From positions 1 through 41,113 of the forward strand of contig JAFRGI010000028.1 of assembly GCA_017433905.1 (NCBI GenBank): a stretch of DNA of 41,113 nt, in the 5' to 3' direction. Below the pieces are notes generated by a model, which saw nothing but the letters and a program-made list of their open reading frames with translations, had not been told where the DNA came from and did no database searches. Below are positions 1 through 7,552 of this stretch, one piece after another; position 1 is the first letter of the stretch; every line of letters starts with the position of its first letter. The stretch is from Ruminococcus sp. GTDB lineage: Bacteria > Bacillota > Clostridia > Oscillospirales > Acutalibacteraceae. The position numbers were made by a program, and so were the translations under genes.

Positions 1-99
1 CCATAGGCACAAATCTTTCACAGCATATTCTTGCCAAAACTCCTCGTTATACGTCAGTATGACATCGTCGTTTTGACAATAATCTACTATAAAATATCC

Positions 100-133
100 G
101 CACCTCTGCACAACTTTATATTTTTAGAGGTGC
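100..133 (-). terminator. weak hairpin downstream of mntP
   Basis: An 8-bp inverted repeat (GCACCTCT at 100-107, AGAGGTGC at 126-133) with an 18-base loop lies just past the mntP stop. The following T-tract on the minus strand is interrupted, so termination is possible but not convincing. Nothing else could be assigned in bases 1-99. Confidence 0.35.
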
Positions 134-135
134 CC

Positions 136-693
136 TTAAAAAAACAAATGCTCCGCCAAGATCTTCACACCCATGGCGACGAGAACGACACCGCCGACCA
201 GCTCTGCCCGAGACTTGTATTTCGCGCCGAAAACGTTGCCGATTTTGACGCCCGCTGCGGAAAGCACCAATGTCGTCACACCGATCAGCGTCACAGCCGG
301 AACGATCTCAACGCTGAGAAAGGCAAACGTCACACCGATTGCCAGCGCGTCGATACTCGTTGCCACAGCAAGCGGCAGCATGACCCCGGGGGAAAAAGAA
401 TCGTTCAGGGATTCCTCCTCGTTTTTGACCGCTCCGCGGATCATATTCGCACCGATCAGCACAAGCAGCACAAAAGCAACCCAATGGTCAATGCTTTTGA
501 TCAGACTTTCAAACTGCCTGCCGAGCAGCCAGCCGAGCAGCGGCATTCCTGCCTGAAAGCCGCCGAAATACAAACCGGCCGCCGCACACTGACGCGGCCG
601 AAGCCGGCGGACAGACAAACCCTTGCAGACAGACACGGCAAACGCATCCATGGATAATCCGACGGCGATCACAAACAACTCCATATAGGTCAT
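136..693 (-). CDS. mntP: manganese efflux pump MntP
   Basis: Small inner-membrane exporter that lowers cytoplasmic Mn2+. The 185-residue product has the usual length and about six membrane segments. The N-terminal segment carries the family motif GLSMDAFAVS (Asp16) and the second half repeats it as TSIDALAIG (Asp115); these two membrane aspartates are known to be important in MntP. The ATG at 693 has AGGAGAAC about 5 bases upstream, and that ribosome site overlaps the azlD stop codon (TAGGAG), so the gene probably shares a transcript with azlCD. No Mn2+ riboswitch of the yybP-ykoY type is visible upstream, where one is often found. Confidence 0.93.
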   Translation of the reverse strand: MTYMELFVIAVGLSMDAFAVSVCKGLSVRRLRPRQCAAAGLYFGGFQAGMPLLGWLLGRQFESLIKSIDHWVAFVLLVLIGANMIRGAVKNEEESLNDSFSPGVMLPLAVATSIDALAIGVTFAFLSVEIVPAVTLIGVTTLVLSAAGVKIGNVFGAKYKSRAELVGGVVLVAMGVKILAEHLFF

Positions 694-703
694 AACAGTT
701 CTC

Positions 704-1045
704 CTAAAACACCAACTGCACCAACAGCATATAACTCACCACGCCTGCAAACACGCTGATCAGGGTGTTTCGTTTCCAGACATGCAGCCCGATAACCAGC
801 GCCGAAGCTGCCAGCTCGGGAATACAGTAGGGATAGACCATAAAGGACGTGCCCTTGAAACAGTACACCACCAGCATGCCTATGACAGCATATGGCAGTA
901 CAGTACCCAAATATGTGATCACACGCGGTCTTTTGCGTCCCTCGGGGAACAGTATGAAGGGCGAAAAACGCACAAAAGCCGTCACCACCGCCATCACGGC
1001 AATCAGTATCAGCGAGTAAGGCGCATTCATCTCTCCTTCAGTCAT
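704..1045 (-). CDS. azlD: AzlD-family branched-chain amino acid export subunit
   Basis: Small four-helix membrane protein (113 residues) that partners AzlC in exporting branched-chain amino acids or analogues. The chosen ATG at 1045 overlaps the azlC stop by 8 bases (ATGACTGA) and sits 6 bases after GGAGGTGG. A longer reading to 1096 is open but would run into azlC, and a later ATG at 1030 has a ribosome site too close to it. Typical AzlD features are the RFSPFILFP stretch and alternating hydrophobic segments. Its tight coupling to azlC supports a two-component transporter. Confidence 0.88.
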   Translation of the reverse strand: MTEGEMNAPYSLILIAVMAVVTAFVRFSPFILFPEGRKRPRVITYLGTVLPYAVIGMLVVYCFKGTSFMVYPYCIPELAASALVIGLHVWKRNTLISVFAGVVSYMLLVQLVF

Positions 1046-1739
1046 CGCGTTCCACCTCCGTTTTGTCGAGCTTTTTGCGGAAAAGCAGCAGTTCAAAGGC
1101 GATCAGCGCCATGGACGGAATGATAAACACGTCCGCGCCGAAAATACAGAGACAAACCACGGTTGTCGCCACGCCGAGAATGACGGGCAGGTGCTCCTCG
1201 CTGCGGATCCATTGCTCCACCATAATCACCATAAACAGCGCGGTCATCGCAAAATCGACGCCCTCGTATGAAAACGGCAGCACGCCGCCGATAACCGCAC
1301 CAATCGTGCTGCCTGCAATCCAGTAAAAATGATTGAGCGCGGTCAGAAAAACAAAATACTTTCTTTTGGAAATCGTTTCGTCGAGCTGCGCGGAACAGAC
1401 GATCGAATAAGTTTCGTCGGTCAGCCCAAAAATCAGGTAGGGCTTGAAAACACCCATCCCCTTGTATTTGTCGAGCAGCGAAAACCCATAAAAAAAGTGA
1501 CGCGCGTTGATAATCAGCGTCATCACAGCTGTCGTCAGGATGGTCGCGCCGCTTGCGAGAAAGTCAACGCCCGCATACTGACCCGAGCCCGCGAACATCG
1601 TGCAGCTCATGAGAATAGCCCACCAAAAGCTGTAGCCCTTGCTCTGCAGCAGCACGCCGAAGCCAAAGCCCAGCGCAAGATAACCTGCCATGATCGGCAA
1701 ACTGTCGCGAAACGCACGCCGAAAGGTTCGTTTTGTCAT
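1038..1739 (-). CDS. azlC: AzlC-family branched-chain amino acid exporter, large subunit
   Basis: Integral membrane protein of 233 residues and the main subunit of the AzlCD exporter. The hallmark CTMFAGSGQY lies near residues 46-55, followed by NARHFFYG near 78-85 and FGLTDETY near 104-111, all conserved in AzlC proteins. The start follows GGAGAGGTGAAGCT. The gene lies directly downstream of the Crp-like regulator, with a terminator hairpin squeezed between them, so expression probably depends on read-through or on a promoter inside the regulator gene. Substrate specificity cannot be told from sequence. Confidence 0.9.
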   Translation of the reverse strand: MTKRTFRRAFRDSLPIMAGYLALGFGFGVLLQSKGYSFWWAILMSCTMFAGSGQYAGVDFLASGATILTTAVMTLIINARHFFYGFSLLDKYKGMGVFKPYLIFGLTDETYSIVCSAQLDETISKRKYFVFLTALNHFYWIAGSTIGAVIGGVLPFSYEGVDFAMTALFMVIMVEQWIRSEEHLPVILGVATTVVCLCIFGADVFIIPSMALIAFELLLFRKKLDKTEVERDD

Positions 1740-1761
1740 AGCTTCACCTCTCCGAAAAACC

Positions 1762-1791
1762 GATCGGGCGGTCTTTTCCGCCCGCCCGATC
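1762..1791 (-). terminator. hairpin between crp-like gene and azlC
   Basis: Perfect 10-bp stem (GATCGGGCGG / CCGCCCGATC) with a 10-base loop, followed on the minus strand by GGTTTTTCGG. It sits just after the stop of the Crp-like gene and about 22 bases before the azlC start. It could be a full or partial terminator that sets the azlCD:regulator ratio. Confidence 0.7.
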
Positions 1792-1795
1792 AGGC

Positions 1796-2500
1796 TTAAA
1801 AAATCAACTTTTCCGGCTTGAGAATGCGGAAATGGTTGCGTGAAAAATCAATAATACCTTCTTGTTTCAGCTCACCCAACGTACGTGAAAGCGAGGCGCG
1901 GTCTACGGCGAGATAATCCGCCGTTTCCTCACGCGTCAGCGGCAGATTCAGCTCGTATTTTTTGGCACGTTCCGCGCAGGCGCACAAAAACCGCAGCACT
2001 TTGTCGCGCACGGTGCGCTGCGACAAACAGGACAGATGGGCAGTCAGATCCTCAAACATCCGCCGCTGACCGCTGATCAGATTCACCAGCAGTTTATGCT
2101 GCACGACAACAAAGTCCGGCTCCTGCACAAACACGACCTCGGGCGAAAACATGATCATCTCCGCATCCGAAACCGCAACAAATTCTACCAGTGTGTTTTG
2201 ATAATCGAACAGCGAATAGACCATACCGCTCGTTTCACCCGACTCCATGACGCGCAGCAGCGTACGGTTACCGTCATAATCGGCACTGTATACCATGACC
2301 CATCCGGATATCACCAGCCCCATCATCCACGAAAGCTTCTTTTCTATGCGCACGCTGCGCCCTCCATACAGCCGCACGTAATACGGATTCGCACGGTCCA
2401 GAAACAGACGGATCTCTTCGGCGCTCATGCCGCGAAACAACACCTTGGACTGCAGGGATTTCATCATTTCTCCACGAAAGTGGTCGTTATATCGTTCCAT
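1796..2500 (-). CDS. Crp/Fnr-family transcriptional regulator
   Basis: Predicted DNA-binding regulator of 234 residues. Residues about 15-125 form a cNMP-binding-like beta-roll, then a dimer helix, then a winged helix-turn-helix (near 180-225) with the Crp-type recognition motif RASLSRTLGELKQEGII. No N-terminal Fnr-like cysteine cluster is visible and the classical cAMP-contact residues are not evident, so the effector is unknown. The ATG at 2500 follows GGTGAAAAAG; an ATG at 2467 after GTGGAGAA is an alternative. Its position immediately upstream of azlC-azlD-mntP suggests it regulates these exporters (inference). Confidence 0.85.
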   Translation of the reverse strand: MERYNDHFRGEMMKSLQSKVLFRGMSAEEIRLFLDRANPYYVRLYGGRSVRIEKKLSWMMGLVISGWVMVYSADYDGNRTLLRVMESGETSGMVYSLFDYQNTLVEFVAVSDAEMIMFSPEVVFVQEPDFVVVQHKLLVNLISGQRRMFEDLTAHLSCLSQRTVRDKVLRFLCACAERAKKYELNLPLTREETADYLAVDRASLSRTLGELKQEGIIDFSRNHFRILKPEKLIF

Positions 2501-2603
2501 TCTTTTTCACCGACACTCAAACTGTTAACCTGTTTTTTCACATACCCCGAACCGCGCGCACAGGCGTGCCGGACGCCTCCAAAAGCTCCCGCCCGCCGGA
2601 ATC

Positions 2604-3374
2604 TTACACTGCGTTTCTGCGCCATGTGTAGCCGCTGTATGGCTTGTCTCTCTCCACGGCGAGAGAAATCTTGTTGCTGATGTTCTGTTTTTCCTTGACG
2701 GTGAGCTTCTTTTTGAGGTGCGTCTGCGCCAGCCAGTCCGCCGCCTTGCCGCAGGATGCAAACGTTATCTCAAAATCTCCGCGCAGCGCGATCACGCTGT
2801 GCTTACCCGTGTGGCGCACGCTCACCGGATGGGGCATCTCCTCCTCAAAGGGACAGCTTTCGATCACCTCGGAGCGCGAGCGATAAAACACTTCGCGCAG
2901 AAAAACCGCGTCGTCCAGCGAATTGTGCTGCTGCACAACCACTTCGCGACGGTAATAAGACACCACTTTTGCCAAGCCGACGGAACGCTTCATCTTGAAA
3001 TGCCGGCGCAGCTCCACCGAAAAATCGATGATATTGGCAATGATCAAACTCAGCGCCGTCTGCGCGCGAAAATCCACGACGGAGCAAATCGTATTGAGCG
3101 CAAAACGTCTGTCGCAGTCACCATAGCAGTAAAAGCGCACTGATTCGCTCTTGTCGAGCCATTCAAAAAAACCGGCGAACACCTCGTCCGCCGTCGGCGC
3201 CGCAACTGCCTCTGCGCGCGTGATGCCCGTCAGCTTGGTGATGAACTCCGTTACCTTTTTCGGCTTTTGCGGGCGCACCAAAGAATAAAAGCTCCGTCCG
3301 TTCTCATCCACGCAGCCGACTGAGATGATCTCTTCGGCAAACTGCGACGCCTCAAAATCAATAAAATATTCCAT
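2604..3374 (-). CDS. DEDDh 3'-5' exonuclease with C-terminal NUMOD1-like DNA-binding segment
   Basis: Cytoplasmic nuclease-fold protein of 256 residues. The DEDD residues are visible: FIDFEAS at 4-10 (first Asp and Glu), YCYGDCD mid-domain, and HNSLDDAVFL for the last His/Asp pair. Proteins of this type include KapD-like exonucleases. The last 65 or so residues are not part of the nuclease: they resemble the short DNA-binding segments attached to intron and phage endonucleases, ending GYTWRRNAV. The start at 3374 was chosen because AAGGGA lies 7 bases upstream; the frame is open 24 codons further, but that part overlaps a leader hairpin. Substrate unknown. Confidence 0.8.
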   Translation of the reverse strand: MEYFIDFEASQFAEEIISVGCVDENGRSFYSLVRPQKPKKVTEFITKLTGITRAEAVAAPTADEVFAGFFEWLDKSESVRFYCYGDCDRRFALNTICSVVDFRAQTALSLIIANIIDFSVELRRHFKMKRSVGLAKVVSYYRREVVVQQHNSLDDAVFLREVFYRSRSEVIESCPFEEEMPHPVSVRHTGKHSVIALRGDFEITFASCGKAADWLAQTHLKKKLTVKEKQNISNKISLAVERDKPYSGYTWRRNAV

Positions 3375-3400
3375 AAGCCGTTCCCTTTTCCCATACAAAA

Positions 3401-3459
3401 ACAGCACCGCCGCGCTTGCTGATAAAAGACAATTCCGTTTTTTCACGCGGCAATGCTGT
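3401..3459 (-). promoter_or_regulatory. leader hairpin with U-tract upstream of the exonuclease (possible attenuator)
   Basis: Arms 3446-3459 and 3401-3414 pair over 14 bp with two G-U pairs, separated by a 31-base loop. On the minus strand the hairpin is followed by a run of T (GCTGTTTTTG). It lies between the predicted transcription start near 3495 and the coding start at 3374. Confidence 0.45.
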
Positions 3460-3501
3460 CGGTTTTGAACATGTGGGTTTGCTACCCGTTCATTCGCCTA
3501 T

Positions 3502-3530
3502 ATTATATCATCATTTTCCGGATAGAACAA
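3502..3530 (-). promoter_or_regulatory. sigma-A promoter for the exonuclease gene
   Basis: Minus-strand TTGTTC (3525-3530), 17-base spacer, TATAAT (3502-3507). Confidence 0.6.
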
Positions 3531-3572
3531 GATTTTAACGGTTACAAAATCGCTATCGTTTTGTTGCATTTT

Positions 3573-5036
3573 TTAATACGGCTTAATATACGAAATGCAA
3601 ATATAAGGATACACAGAGCCGTCGCGGTGACCGATCACCGTCATCTTCATACCGGACGTTTTAACCTCTCTTCCAAAGTCAATGTTTTGCAGACTCATGC
3701 TGTCGTTAACGGATTTTTCTATCGAGGTACCGTCGGAAAACTCAAAGCGGATCGCCGTGACGCGCGCGTTTTGCTGAAAGCTTTCGTTGTCTCTGGCATT
3801 ACCGTTGACAATGGACACACCCTTGACCCACTGGTTATCCTCCGCGCCAAAGCGGATCCACTCGCCGTTATCGGCGGAGACGGCGCTCCAGCAGCTGCCG
3901 TCGTTGACCGTCACATTCTCAGGAGCAAAGGATACGCTCTCGTCCCCGCGCACAGAGGAAGCGGTTATGCTGCTGAAATATGGGGCGGAGTGCGGTTCCT
4001 CGGTAACAGACTCTTTCTCTGCACCGTCGGAAACATAGAGCATCACGCTGTCGCCCTTGTGCAGAGTCTGACCCTCATCAACACTCTGACGGATAATATA
4101 ATCCTTGGCAACCTCACTGCTGTGCTCACGACTGACCTCTACCCTGAGTCCCCTTTCTTCGAGCTGCGTCTGCGCGTCGGAGAGCTTCATACCATGCGTA
4201 TCCATCATTTTAACCGTGTTATCGGAGGACTGTTCGTCCTTCTGCGGCTTAGTAGCTGCCGCCGTTGTGACCGCCGTCGAGGCGTCGGTCTTGCCGTCTG
4301 ATTTCCTGCCGTTTATCATGAAAAACACCACTGCGCCGATCAGTACGAGCACAACGACGACGGAAACGGCAATCAACGCTTTGGCACCCTTTTTCTTCTT
4401 TTTGTTGTTCGGCTGCGTCTGACGCTTCGTCTGCTCCGGCTTCTGCGACGTTGCAGACATCTTGCCGCTGTGGGAGGAACTGTCGTCAAAAGCGCCGTTT
4501 TCCACAGGCGCTTCCGCTCCGTTGAAGCCGTCCCGGTAATCGTCCTGCGCCGCCTTTGCTTCGGCATCGGCGCCTCTCTGTTCCGACTCCTTCTGTTCAA
4601 AGGGAGTCTCGTGCGCAGGTGCGGCAGTCACCACGTACGCCGTGTTGTTTTCCGCGAAAATATCGCGCACGTCCCTTCCCTTCTGCTGCGAACGGCGCGC
4701 TTCTGCGATAAATTCATCTGTTCCGCGGCTCACGAGCCCGCGTGTGTTCGGATCGTCTCCGACGATGACCGCACCGCTCACTGCGCTGTCGCGCGTCACG
4801 CGCCCCATCGGATAGTATTCCCAAACGAGAACGCAGATGTCAAGATTCAGATCCCGCGCGATATACGTGACGGAATATCCGTCCTCGCCGAGGGCGTTGC
4901 CGACCATATAACGGTTATTGAGCAACGTACCGGGCGCCAGATGGTGCGCCGACCTGTCCGCAATAGAGTTGCGTCCGCAGCGCCGGCAAAAATTGCTGTC
5001 GCCGGACATCTTGTTCATGCAGTTATAGCAATACAT
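3573..5036 (-). CDS. zinc ribbon / truncated kinase N-lobe / PASTA / glycan-binding-like membrane protein
   Basis: 487-residue single-pass membrane protein, not matching a family I can name as a whole. Order of parts: zinc ribbon (Cys3, Cys6, Cys17, Cys20); residues 32-138 read like the N-lobe of clostridial PASTA-type Ser/Thr kinases; charged linker with a KKKKK stretch; membrane helix about 220-241; Thr/Ala-rich stalk; one PASTA domain about 274-337; and a C-terminal module (about 345-485, with SCWSAVSADNGEWIRFG and VKGVSIVNGNA) like the NADase-type glycan-binding domain. The ATP-lysine position (VAIK before EYFP) is Trp72, the helix-C Glu112 remains, and the whole catalytic C-lobe is absent. 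It therefore cannot phosphorylate; a sensor or scaffold role is inferred. The start at 5036 follows AAGGAGG. Confidence 0.8.
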   Translation of the reverse strand: MYCYNCMNKMSGDSNFCRRCGRNSIADRSAHHLAPGTLLNNRYMVGNALGEDGYSVTYIARDLNLDICVLVWEYYPMGRVTRDSAVSGAVIVGDDPNTRGLVSRGTDEFIAEARRSQQKGRDVRDIFAENNTAYVVTAAPAHETPFEQKESEQRGADAEAKAAQDDYRDGFNGAEAPVENGAFDDSSSHSGKMSATSQKPEQTKRQTQPNNKKKKKGAKALIAVSVVVVLVLIGAVVFFMINGRKSDGKTDASTAVTTAAATKPQKDEQSSDNTVKMMDTHGMKLSDAQTQLEERGLRVEVSREHSSEVAKDYIIRQSVDEGQTLHKGDSVMLYVSDGAEKESVTEEPHSAPYFSSITASSVRGDESVSFAPENVTVNDGSCWSAVSADNGEWIRFGAEDNQWVKGVSIVNGNARDNESFQQNARVTAIRFEFSDGTSIEKSVNDSMSLQNIDFGREVKTSGMKMTVIGHRDGSVYPYICISYIKPY

Positions 5037-5046
5037 GGAAACCTCC

Positions 5047-5082
5047 TTAAGGCAACACCACATAAATCCGGCGTTACCTTAA
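5047..5082. repeat. 36-bp TTAA-ended inverted repeat, internally deleted relative of the 8465-8633 element
   Basis: The segment starts TTAAGGCAACACC and ends with the reverse complement TTAAGGTAACGCCG. The same termini bound the 169-bp element at 8465-8633. It lies in the 5' leader of the adjoining minus-strand gene, and its terminal TTAA plus the first flanking bases make that gene's AAGGAGG ribosome site. Confidence 0.55.
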
Positions 5083-5105
5083 TACATTTGTTATCATACG
5101 CGTAT

Positions 5106-5134
5106 ATTGTATCATATGCCGCTGCATCATGCAA
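5106..5134 (-). promoter_or_regulatory. sigma-A promoter for the zinc ribbon/PASTA gene
   Basis: Minus-strand TTGCAT (5129-5134), 17-base spacer, TACAAT (5106-5111). The leader would include the 36-bp repeat. Confidence 0.65.
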
Positions 5135-5225
5135 GAGGAAATACACGCCGCCGGGCGATAGGAACCACGTGTCCGGCACTTCCTGTGAAATCCATCGGCG
5201 CATCGCAAAAGTTTGTTTCAAACGA

Positions 5226-5255
5226 TTGACAGAAACCGACAAAATCATATATAAT
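5226..5255 (+). promoter_or_regulatory. sigma-A promoter for the L,D-transpeptidase unit
   Basis: TTGACA (5226-5231), 18-base spacer, TATAAT (5250-5255), about 50 bases before the start codon. Both hexamers match consensus exactly. Confidence 0.75.
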
Positions 5256-5307
5256 AAATAGCATACAGAATTGCCCAAATGAATCAAAACCAAGGAGAAA
5301 TGGGATA

Positions 5308-6693
5308 ATGACTAAAAAAACAAAAATTACCCTTTCCGTGACATTTGCCGTCATACTGCTGATCACAGCAGTCACTGTCTGCTTTTTTCTGCTGACAAGC
5401 GGCATTCCTACACGCTCCACCGGCGCTTTCCGAAACTCTCCCGGCGGAGAAGCGTCCGCACAGGTACGCAGTGTCATTGACAACATCCAAAAAACCAGTT
5501 ATGAGCCCAACCGTATTGATCTGACATGGAACGCCGCCGAGGAAGCAGACGGCTATGAAATTTTTCTCTGCAACCGGGATGTTTCCGAAAGCTATGTCAT
5601 GGTCAACAGCGTGACGAAGCCCGAGGTCTCCATCGACTCGCTGAAATGCGGCACACAGTACTGGATCAAGATTATCCCCTACTCTATGCAGAACGAAAAA
5701 AAACACGAATATCCCGCGGCAGTCAAAAAAACCGCCACACAGGCAGGCGAGGTGTCGGATCTGAAGCCGCTGCACAGCTCTGATGAAATGGAGATTTCAT
5801 GGAGTGCAGCGGAGGGCGCCGACAGCTACCGTATATTCCGCGCAGAAAAGGACGAGGACTATCGGCTCATCGGCGAGATCAACCATCCCGCCCAAACCTC
5901 TTTTACCGATAAAGACGCAGAGGAGGGCACGCTGTATACTTACAAGGTATGCGCCAACCGCACGCTTTACAATCATGTCAACTACCCCTCCGAGGGCAAG
6001 GTCATTCAGCTGCTGTGCGGCATGAGCGCACCCACGGATCTTGTCGTCTCCAGCGAAGCATCCCGGGTGCACCTGAGCTGGAATTATAACCAATATGCCA
6101 CCGGCTATAACATCTACTACGCCAAGGGTGACCGTCCGCCGGAATACATCAACGCGACCGAAAAGAATTACTTTATCACAGACAGACTCGACACCGGAGA
6201 AACCTACACCTTCCGCGTGGAGCCGTATTATGTTCTCGGCAAAGGCGAGGAAGCAGACGGCACCTACACCACCTGCTCCATCGAGGTTTCCGACAGCAAA
6301 CGCGTCGCTAGCGCGGCAGGCAGCGGCACATATATTGAAATCAGTATTGCCGATCAGCACATGTGGTACTACGAAAACGATCAGCTTGTGCTGGATACCG
6401 ACGTGGTGACGGGTAACGACGACGGTAAAAACAACACCCCTACGGGGCGTTTCGGCATTATCTCACGCGCGACCGACACCACTCTCAAGGGCGAAGGATA
6501 CTCGTCGTTCGTCAATTACTGGATTGGCTTCTACAGCGGCGGCTTCGGCATTCACGACGCAAGCTGGCGTTCCAGCTTCGGCGGTACCATCTACAAGGGT
6601 AACGGTTCGCACGGCTGTGTCAACACACCGTACGAAAAGGTGAAGGAGCTGTATGAACACACGAGCTACGGCGTTCCCGTTATCGTCTACTAA
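5308..6693 (+). CDS. fibronectin type III-containing L,D-transpeptidase
   Basis: Membrane-anchored extracellular enzyme (461 residues) expected to form 3-3 peptidoglycan cross-links or attach proteins to the wall. A signal-anchor helix occupies residues 8-30. Three fibronectin type III repeats follow (about 52-142, 148-236 and 240-330, each with the W...A.GY.I pattern). The C-terminal YkuD domain spans about 340-461. The YkuD active site is complete: His416 in GIHDASW and SHGCVN with the nucleophile Cys437. The start follows AAGGAGAAATGGGATA. The gene heads a probable unit with plsC and the lipid kinase. Confidence 0.92.
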   Translation: MTKKTKITLSVTFAVILLITAVTVCFFLLTSGIPTRSTGAFRNSPGGEASAQVRSVIDNIQKTSYEPNRIDLTWNAAEEADGYEIFLCNRDVSESYVMVNSVTKPEVSIDSLKCGTQYWIKIIPYSMQNEKKHEYPAAVKKTATQAGEVSDLKPLHSSDEMEISWSAAEGADSYRIFRAEKDEDYRLIGEINHPAQTSFTDKDAEEGTLYTYKVCANRTLYNHVNYPSEGKVIQLLCGMSAPTDLVVSSEASRVHLSWNYNQYATGYNIYYAKGDRPPEYINATEKNYFITDRLDTGETYTFRVEPYYVLGKGEEADGTYTTCSIEVSDSKRVASAAGSGTYIEISIADQHMWYYENDQLVLDTDVVTGNDDGKNNTPTGRFGIISRATDTTLKGEGYSSFVNYWIGFYSGGFGIHDASWRSSFGGTIYKGNGSHGCVNTPYEKVKELYEHTSYGVPVIVY

Positions 6694-6805
6694 CCGCCGT
6701 ACGCGTTTCTCCGACACGCACCCGGGTACGGGCACCGATTTCAGACAACGAATCTGCGCTGTCTGCCCGGAGATAAAAAACGGAGATAAAAATAAGGGGG
6801 AAATT

Positions 6806-7552
6806 ATGGGAACTGTCATTGGGGGAATCCTGTTTTGGCTTGCAGTGGCGGCAGTCGCTTTTTGCCCGCTCTATTTTATCTTTCTTTTCATCGCCGGGCG
6901 GTTTATTGACCCAAAGAAGGAATACGAACACGACAGCCAATTTTTTCGATTTCTGCTCACCAACTCCACCGGCGTCTTAGCGCGGCTGATTCGTGTCCGC
7001 ATCAAGGTCACGGGCAGAGAGCTGCTGCCAAAAGGAACGCGATATCTGCTTATCTGCAACCACCGCTCAAAATTCGACCCGATCCTCACCTGGTACGCCC
7101 TCGGCAGCGAACAGCTTGCTTTCATCTCTAAGCCCGAGAACTTCCGGGTTCCCGTCTACGGCAAAATCATCCACCGCTGCCTGTTTATGCCGATTGACCG
7201 GGAAAATCCGCGCAACGCTATGAAAACCGTCAACCGCGCCGCCGATCTGCTCAAACGTGACGAGGTCAACATCGCGGTATACCCCGAAGGTACGCGCAAT
7301 TACGGCAAAGAACTGCTGCCCTTCCACGGCGCAATGTTCAAAATCGCACAGAAGGCAAATGTGCCGATCGTAGTGATGACCGCCAAAGGCACCTATGAGA
7401 TTCAAAAAAATTATCCGCTTCACCGCAGCCGCGTTACGCTCGATATTCTCGGCGTGCTGTCTGCGGAGGAGGTCAAGAGCATGAAAACAGCCGCGATCAG
7501 CGATAAGGTCGCAGAAATGATGAATCAAAATCTGAGGGACGGACGCGCATGA
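6806..7552 (+). CDS. plsC: 1-acyl-sn-glycerol-3-phosphate acyltransferase (PlsC family)
   Basis: Membrane-bound acyltransferase (248 residues) that adds the second acyl chain to lysophosphatidate in phospholipid synthesis. N-terminal hydrophobic helices (about 5-32) precede the acyltransferase fold. The catalytic HX4D box is NHRSKFDP and the phosphate-binding box is YPEGTRN. The start was placed at 6806 because AAGGGGG lies 5 bases upstream; the frame stays open upstream into the transpeptidase gene, but that stretch is not family-like. The stop overlaps the next start (ATGA), showing translational coupling to the lipid kinase. Confidence 0.9.
   Translation: MGTVIGGILFWLAVAAVAFCPLYFIFLFIAGRFIDPKKEYEHDSQFFRFLLTNSTGVLARLIRVRIKVTGRELLPKGTRYLLICNHRSKFDPILTWYALGSEQLAFISKPENFRVPVYGKIIHRCLFMPIDRENPRNAMKTVNRAADLLKRDEVNIAVYPEGTRNYGKELLPFHGAMFKIAQKANVPIVVMTAKGTYEIQKNYPLHRSRVTLDILGVLSAEEVKSMKTAAISDKVAEMMNQNLRDGRA

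Noticed and set aside
1-93. Minus-strand open stretch at the left edge that reads somewhat protein-like (ending in KDLCLW)
   Set aside because: No start codon or ribosome site inside the window and a stop just upstream; too little to call a gene.
136-1100. Mn2+ riboswitch (yybP-ykoY) for mntP
   Set aside because: The space upstream of mntP is occupied by azlD and azlC; no leader long enough exists.
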